Source: Thermohalobaculum sp039028795 (GTDB lineage Bacteria; Pseudomonadota; Alphaproteobacteria; Rhodobacterales; Rhodobacteraceae). Taken from it: a stretch of DNA of 64,000 bases. Where the stretch lies: the NCBI GenBank assembly GCA_039028795.1, contig JBCCHJ010000001.1, positions 182,999-246,998 on the forward strand. The letters run 5' to 3'. This document shows, piece by piece, positions 60,740 through 64,000 of the stretch. How positions within the stretch are numbered: position 1 is the first letter of the stretch; every line of letters begins with the position of its first letter. The position numbers and the translations under genes are program-made. The notes below the pieces were generated by a model. It was given only the letters and a program-made list of their open reading frames with translations. It was not told the origin of the DNA and made no database searches.

Positions 60740-61015
60740 ATGGACGCTGCCAGGGATATTATTTTGCTGCTTCTTGGAGTGGCGCAGTTTCTGATCATCG
60801 CCCATGTTGTGGTTTCCTTGCTGATCAACTTCAATGTCCTGAACGCCCGCCAGCCCTTGGTGCGTGCGATCTGGCAGGGATTGGAACGATTGTTCGAGCC
60901 GATTTATGGTCCTTTGCGGCGCATGCTGCCGGACACCAGACCGTTGGATTTGACGCCGCTGGCAGCCCTGATTTGTATCTATATTCTTGAAATCATCGTC
61001 ATCCGCTCGATGTAA
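60740..61015 (+). CDS. YggT-family membrane protein
   Basis: 91 residues, two membrane helices around IILLLLGVAQFLIIAHVVVSLL and LTPLAALICIYILEIIVIR with the YggT loop NARQPLVRAIWQGLERLFEPIYGPLRRMLP. It is linked with cell-division or turgor functions in other bacteria. CGGAGGT precedes ATG 60740. 92 bp upstream of the phosphoesterase gene. Confidence 0.92.
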   Translation: MDAARDIILLLLGVAQFLIIAHVVVSLLINFNVLNARQPLVRAIWQGLERLFEPIYGPLRRMLPDTRPLDLTPLAALICIYILEIIVIRSM

Positions 61016-61107
61016 GCGCCGTCTGCACATCCATTCCTGAAAACTTGCTGATCCGCGCAAACCTATAATCGATAGTCTCCGCCCATCCAGACTATGGAGG
61101 GGTAGGG

Positions 61108-62058
61108 ATGTTGACACGCCGTGAGTTCTTCAAGTTCTTCGCATACACAGCTTTGGCCGGAATGTCCTTGGGTGGATATGCCATCGCCATCGAACCAAGC
61201 CGTCTTAGCGTCGCCCGCTATCGGGTACGCCCAAGAAACTGGCCGGAAGGCTTGTCGCTCCGCATCGCTGCATTGGCGGACCTTCATGCATGCGAGCCTT
61301 GGATGAACGTGCAGCGGATCCGGCGCATCGTGGCGCAGACCAATTCGTTGAAGCCCGACGTCATCGTCCTGTTGGGCGATTACTCTACCGGTCATCGCTA
61401 TACGTCGGCGCAGATCCATTCCCGTGATTGGTCAAAGGCTTTGTCCGGTCTGAATGCGCCCTTGGGCGTGCACGCCATACTTGGAAATCATGACTGGTGG
61501 GACGACCTGACAGCGCAGAAAACCGGCATGGGTCCGACCTATGGCCAACGGGCTTTGGAACGCCACGGCATCAACGTCCTGCACAATCAGGCGAGACGCC
61601 TGGACCAGCAAGGAACGGGATTCTGGGTGGCAGGTCTGGGCGATCAGTTGGCGCTCACCCCAAATCGCCAGGTCGGGCGTCGGCGTTGGCAAGGCCTTGA
61701 CGACCTTCCCGGAACGCTGGCGCAGGTCACCGATGACGCACCGGTGCTTTTGCTAGCGCATGAACCGGACATTTTTCCTCAAGTACCCGATCGGGTGGCG
61801 TTGACCTTGTGCGGCCATACCCACGGCGGACAGGTTCGTATCATGGGGTATTCACCCGTCGTGCCAAGCCGATACGGAAATCGATATACCTATGGCCATG
61901 TGATCGAGCAGGGCCGCCACATGATCGTCTCCGGAGGGCTGGGGTGTTCCATCGTGCCGGTCAGGTTCGGCATGCCACCCGAAATTACGCTGGTCGAAAT
62001 CGGCACTGGACGCTTGCGGGACCGCTCTTCCCCCGTTATGGAATCGCTCGCGGGGTAA
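61108..62058 (+). CDS. Metallophosphoesterase, YaeI/LpxH-like group, Tat-like leader
   Basis: 316 residues. Motifs in order: AALADLHACEPW, VLLGDYSTG, ILGNHDWWDD, LLAHEPDIFP and CGHTHGGQVRIMG, the five metal-binding blocks of calcineurin-like phosphoesterases. The N-terminus MLTRREFFKFFAYTALAGMSL has an RREFFK leader like Tat substrates, suggesting a periplasmic enzyme. The group includes YaeI; substrate unknown. The stop is 71 bp before chrA. Confidence 0.88.
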   Translation: MLTRREFFKFFAYTALAGMSLGGYAIAIEPSRLSVARYRVRPRNWPEGLSLRIAALADLHACEPWMNVQRIRRIVAQTNSLKPDVIVLLGDYSTGHRYTSAQIHSRDWSKALSGLNAPLGVHAILGNHDWWDDLTAQKTGMGPTYGQRALERHGINVLHNQARRLDQQGTGFWVAGLGDQLALTPNRQVGRRRWQGLDDLPGTLAQVTDDAPVLLLAHEPDIFPQVPDRVALTLCGHTHGGQVRIMGYSPVVPSRYGNRYTYGHVIEQGRHMIVSGGLGCSIVPVRFGMPPEITLVEIGTGRLRDRSSPVMESLAG

Positions 62059-62129
62059 AGCGGTCCCCCGCCGTCAGGCCGGGTCAGGCCCAAGCATCGC
62101 ATCGACCCAAAAACAGGGGACGATTGCAT

Positions 62130-63401
62130 ATGCCTGAAGCTGACCGATCCGAAGTTTCCACCGATAGCGGCCTGCCTGTACCCAGTCTGAAAGACGCCGT
62201 CCCGGTGTGGACGAAGATCGGACTTTTGTCCTTTGGCGGGCCTGCCGGGCAGATCGCTCTGATGCAGGACGAGGTCGTGACCCGGCGGGGCTGGATCCGC
62301 GGTGAGAGCTTCGACCGCGGTCTTGCCTTCTCGATGATGCTGCCGGGGCCGGAAGCACAACAATTGGCAACATGGCTGGGATGGAAACTGCACGGCGTTA
62401 TTGGCGGCCTGATTGCGGGCCTCGCCTTCATCGTGCCGGGTGCGGCGTTGATGATCACGCTGGCTTGGTTGGCCGCGGCCAAGGGTGATGTGCCGATCAT
62501 CGCTGCGATCTTTGCCGGTGTGCAGCCGGTAGCAATTGCTCTCGTCATCGCAGCGATGCGCAAAATCGCAGGCCGTGCCATCAAACAGCCCGCCCATTGG
62601 GCATTGGCCGTTGCGGCATTTGTGGCTTTATCCTGGCTGGGGGTGCCGTTTCCCCTGGTGATTGCAGCGGCTGCGTTGGTCGGGGTGCTTCTGCCGGGCG
62701 AAGACAGCAAGGCCTTGACGCAGGACGGCCCTCCGATCCTGCGCCATGCCGCCATCACCTTGATCCTGGCAGCGGCTTTCGTAGGTGCAGTTTACCTGTT
62801 CACCCGGTCGACCTACGGCGCAGATCCATATGACGACGTCGCTGTCCTTTTCACGACGGCAGCTTTGGTGACCTTTGGCGGTGCCTATGCGGTGTTGCCG
62901 TTTGTCGCCGATCAGGCCGTCGAGGCCTATGGCTGGCTGGACGCAGCCGCGATGTTGAATGGATTGGCGATCGCCGAAGCAACACCGGGGCCGCTGATCC
63001 TGGTAAATACCTATGCTGGTTTCTTTGCCGGTTGGTCCAACAGTTTCAGCGCCAGTGCAGGTGTTCACACGGCCATTCTGGCGACGATCTACACGTTCGG
63101 CCCCAGCTTCGCTTTGATCCTTGCCTTCGCTCCGGCGGTAGAGCGGTTGCAGGACATTCCCTGGGCGCGGCGGGCGCTGGCCGGGATATCGGCGGCTGTT
63201 GTGGGCGTGATTGCGAAACTGGTGATCTACCTTGCAGAAGCCGCGTTCATCCCGAACGGTTTTGCAGACGCCGAGTGGGGCAAGTTGGTTATTCTGGTGA
63301 TCGCGCTTGTTTTGGTTTTCGTGTTTCGCCTGGGGATGTTGGCCTTGGTCGGGTTTGGAATCTGTGCGGGACTGGCGCTTTATGCGCTGGGATTGACCTA
63401 A
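62130..63401 (+). CDS. chrA: ChrA-type chromate transporter
   Basis: 423 residues made of two homologous halves. SFGGPAGQIALMQDEVV with RGWIRGESFDRGLAFSMMLPGPEAQQLATWLG is the first CHR domain, and TFGGAYAVLPFVADQAVEAYGW with AMLNGLAIAEATPGPLILVNTYAG the second. About ten membrane helices. The family exports chromate or other oxyanions. ATG 62130 has AGGGGA upstream; a longer frame overlapping the phosphoesterase is spurious. Confidence 0.92.
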   Translation: MPEADRSEVSTDSGLPVPSLKDAVPVWTKIGLLSFGGPAGQIALMQDEVVTRRGWIRGESFDRGLAFSMMLPGPEAQQLATWLGWKLHGVIGGLIAGLAFIVPGAALMITLAWLAAAKGDVPIIAAIFAGVQPVAIALVIAAMRKIAGRAIKQPAHWALAVAAFVALSWLGVPFPLVIAAAALVGVLLPGEDSKALTQDGPPILRHAAITLILAAAFVGAVYLFTRSTYGADPYDDVAVLFTTAALVTFGGAYAVLPFVADQAVEAYGWLDAAAMLNGLAIAEATPGPLILVNTYAGFFAGWSNSFSASAGVHTAILATIYTFGPSFALILAFAPAVERLQDIPWARRALAGISAAVVGVIAKLVIYLAEAAFIPNGFADAEWGKLVILVIALVLVFVFRLGMLALVGFGICAGLALYALGLT

Positions 63402-63407
63402 CCCTTC

Positions 63408-64000
63408 TTATGCAGCACGGGATCGGTCCGGTCTGAGCGTTGCGCGATCGATCACAGAGTTGTCGGTGACCAGAACGAAGGCAGCTTTGTCCCGGCGGAT
63501 CCAGCGATCACGCAAGCGAACAGTTGCCTTCAGGGCCATATCGACATCTTCAACCATATCGCCATCATGCAAAAGAAGGCGTCTGTCCATCAGGCGCTGC
63601 ACGACCGAACCAAGGCACATTCTGGCGCGTTCCAATGTTGTCGGCGCGGGTGCAAGCTCGATCTCTCGCCCCAGAAAAGGGCGAAGGCCGCATGTGATCA
63701 TGCCGACCGTTTCTGCGTCTTCCGCAGTTCCCAGAATTGGTCGGAACCCGATCCAAGACGCAATGGGCATCTGACCTGCCATCATTGGCCCGATCGCCGC
63801 ACGGAAGTCGTTGGGATGCACCAGCAATTCCCCGCTTTCCCAGTAAATTGCACCTGCGGGCGCGACGCTGCAAATGGCTGTGGCCGCCACGTGAACTGCT
63901 GCTGCATAAAGCTCCATGCTTCCCAGGTCATCGCGAGCCCCGCCGCATGCTACGCTGATCTGCGCCTGATGCCCGTCAAACAGCTCCTGCGGTGACCAGG
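63408..64000 (-). CDS. DUF4261-like protein (5' partial)
   Basis: The frame is open to the right edge, so the start lies outside. The visible residues end with VLVTDNSVIDRATLRPDRSRAA; the middle has HVAATAICSVAPAGAIYWESGELLVHPNDF and WIGFRPILG, resembling DUF4261. ATG 63917 inside is not a real start, since the open frame upstream (FDGHQAQISVACGGARDDLG) reads like protein. It converges with chrA with 6 bp between stop codons. Confidence 0.55.
   Translation of the reverse strand, partial: WSPQELFDGHQAQISVACGGARDDLGSMELYAAAVHVAATAICSVAPAGAIYWESGELLVHPNDFRAAIGPMMAGQMPIASWIGFRPILGTAEDAETVGMITCGLRPFLGREIELAPAPTTLERARMCLGSVVQRLMDRRLLLHDGDMVEDVDMALKATVRLRDRWIRRDKAAFVLVTDNSVIDRATLRPDRSRAA

Noticed and set aside
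61809..62129. Longer chrA frame starting inside the phosphoesterase gene
   Set aside because: The extra 107 residues are out of frame with well-supported phosphoesterase motifs and have no chromate-transporter features; ATG 62130 has a ribosome site.
1..64000. CRISPR arrays, tRNA/rRNA genes, insertion sequences, integrases or prophage
   Set aside because: No regular spaced repeats, cloverleaf sequences, transposase motifs or phage structural proteins were seen on either strand.

Overview
The window looks like a chromosomal segment of a marine alphaproteobacterium of the Roseobacter/Rhodobacteraceae group. This is inferred from content: moderately GC-rich coding DNA, a DksA with only one of the zinc-finger cysteines, DUF2927 lipoproteins, a TmpA/TmpB-type phosphonate pair, choline-sulfatase, and a TPP-riboswitch thiamine operon with an HMP-type uptake system. 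No rRNA, tRNA, CRISPR array, transposase or phage gene is visible.

Layout. 1-0.8 kb: 3' end of a GcvT-type (dimethylglycine/sarcosine dehydrogenase-like) flavoprotein. 0.9-3.9 kb: a signalling trio (STAS protein, degenerate RsbW-like ATPase, hybrid histidine kinase). 3.8-16.6 kb: a capsule/exopolysaccharide locus with a KpsM/T/E-like ABC exporter, RfbA, four glycosyltransferases and two sulfotransferase-like proteins, suggesting a sulfated surface glycan. 16.7-19.7 kb: PhhB, an M48 protease, a VOC protein, a tiny membrane protein and a stand-alone Hint (intein-like) protein. 20-29 kb, mostly minus strand: CoxE-type VWA protein, a DUF2975/XRE pair, two paralogous DUF2927 lipoproteins enclosing a 58-codon membrane gene, a GNAT, TmpB/TmpA, HspQ and a MoxR ATPase.

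29-36 kb, plus strand: DksA, a large tandem DUF1963 protein, two poorly known genes, then a glyoxalase-like / muconolactone-isomerase-like / Tat small subunit / GMC oxidoreductase operon. 36.3-39.1 kb, minus strand: an AsnC-domain, DUF1989, acetamidase/formamidase and ureohydrolase cassette, probably nitrogen scavenging. 39.1-45.8 kb: a TPP riboswitch and thiD-thiO-thiS-thiG-thiE plus an HMP/precursor ABC transporter and TenA. 45.8-54.6 kb: a lipoprotein gene split by an in-frame stop, a cellulose-synthase-like GT2 with a DUF3131 protein, a STAS protein, an acyltransferase, and an OmpA/caspase-like pair. 54.6-59.1 kb: AroQ, an iron-type alcohol dehydrogenase, choline-kinase-like protein and choline-sulfatase. 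59.1-64 kb: enoyl-CoA hydratase, GST, YggT, metallophosphoesterase, ChrA and a DUF4261-like partial gene.

Themes. Several units converge on osmolyte and quaternary-amine nutrition (GcvT-type demethylase, TmpAB yielding glycine betaine, choline kinase, choline-sulfatase), on the cell surface (sulfated capsule, second polysaccharide synthase), and on cofactor supply. The least explained pieces are the DUF2927/small-membrane-protein operon, the ureohydrolase/DUF1989/amidase cassette, the partner-switch with a degenerate kinase, the split DUF4384 gene and the Hint protein.
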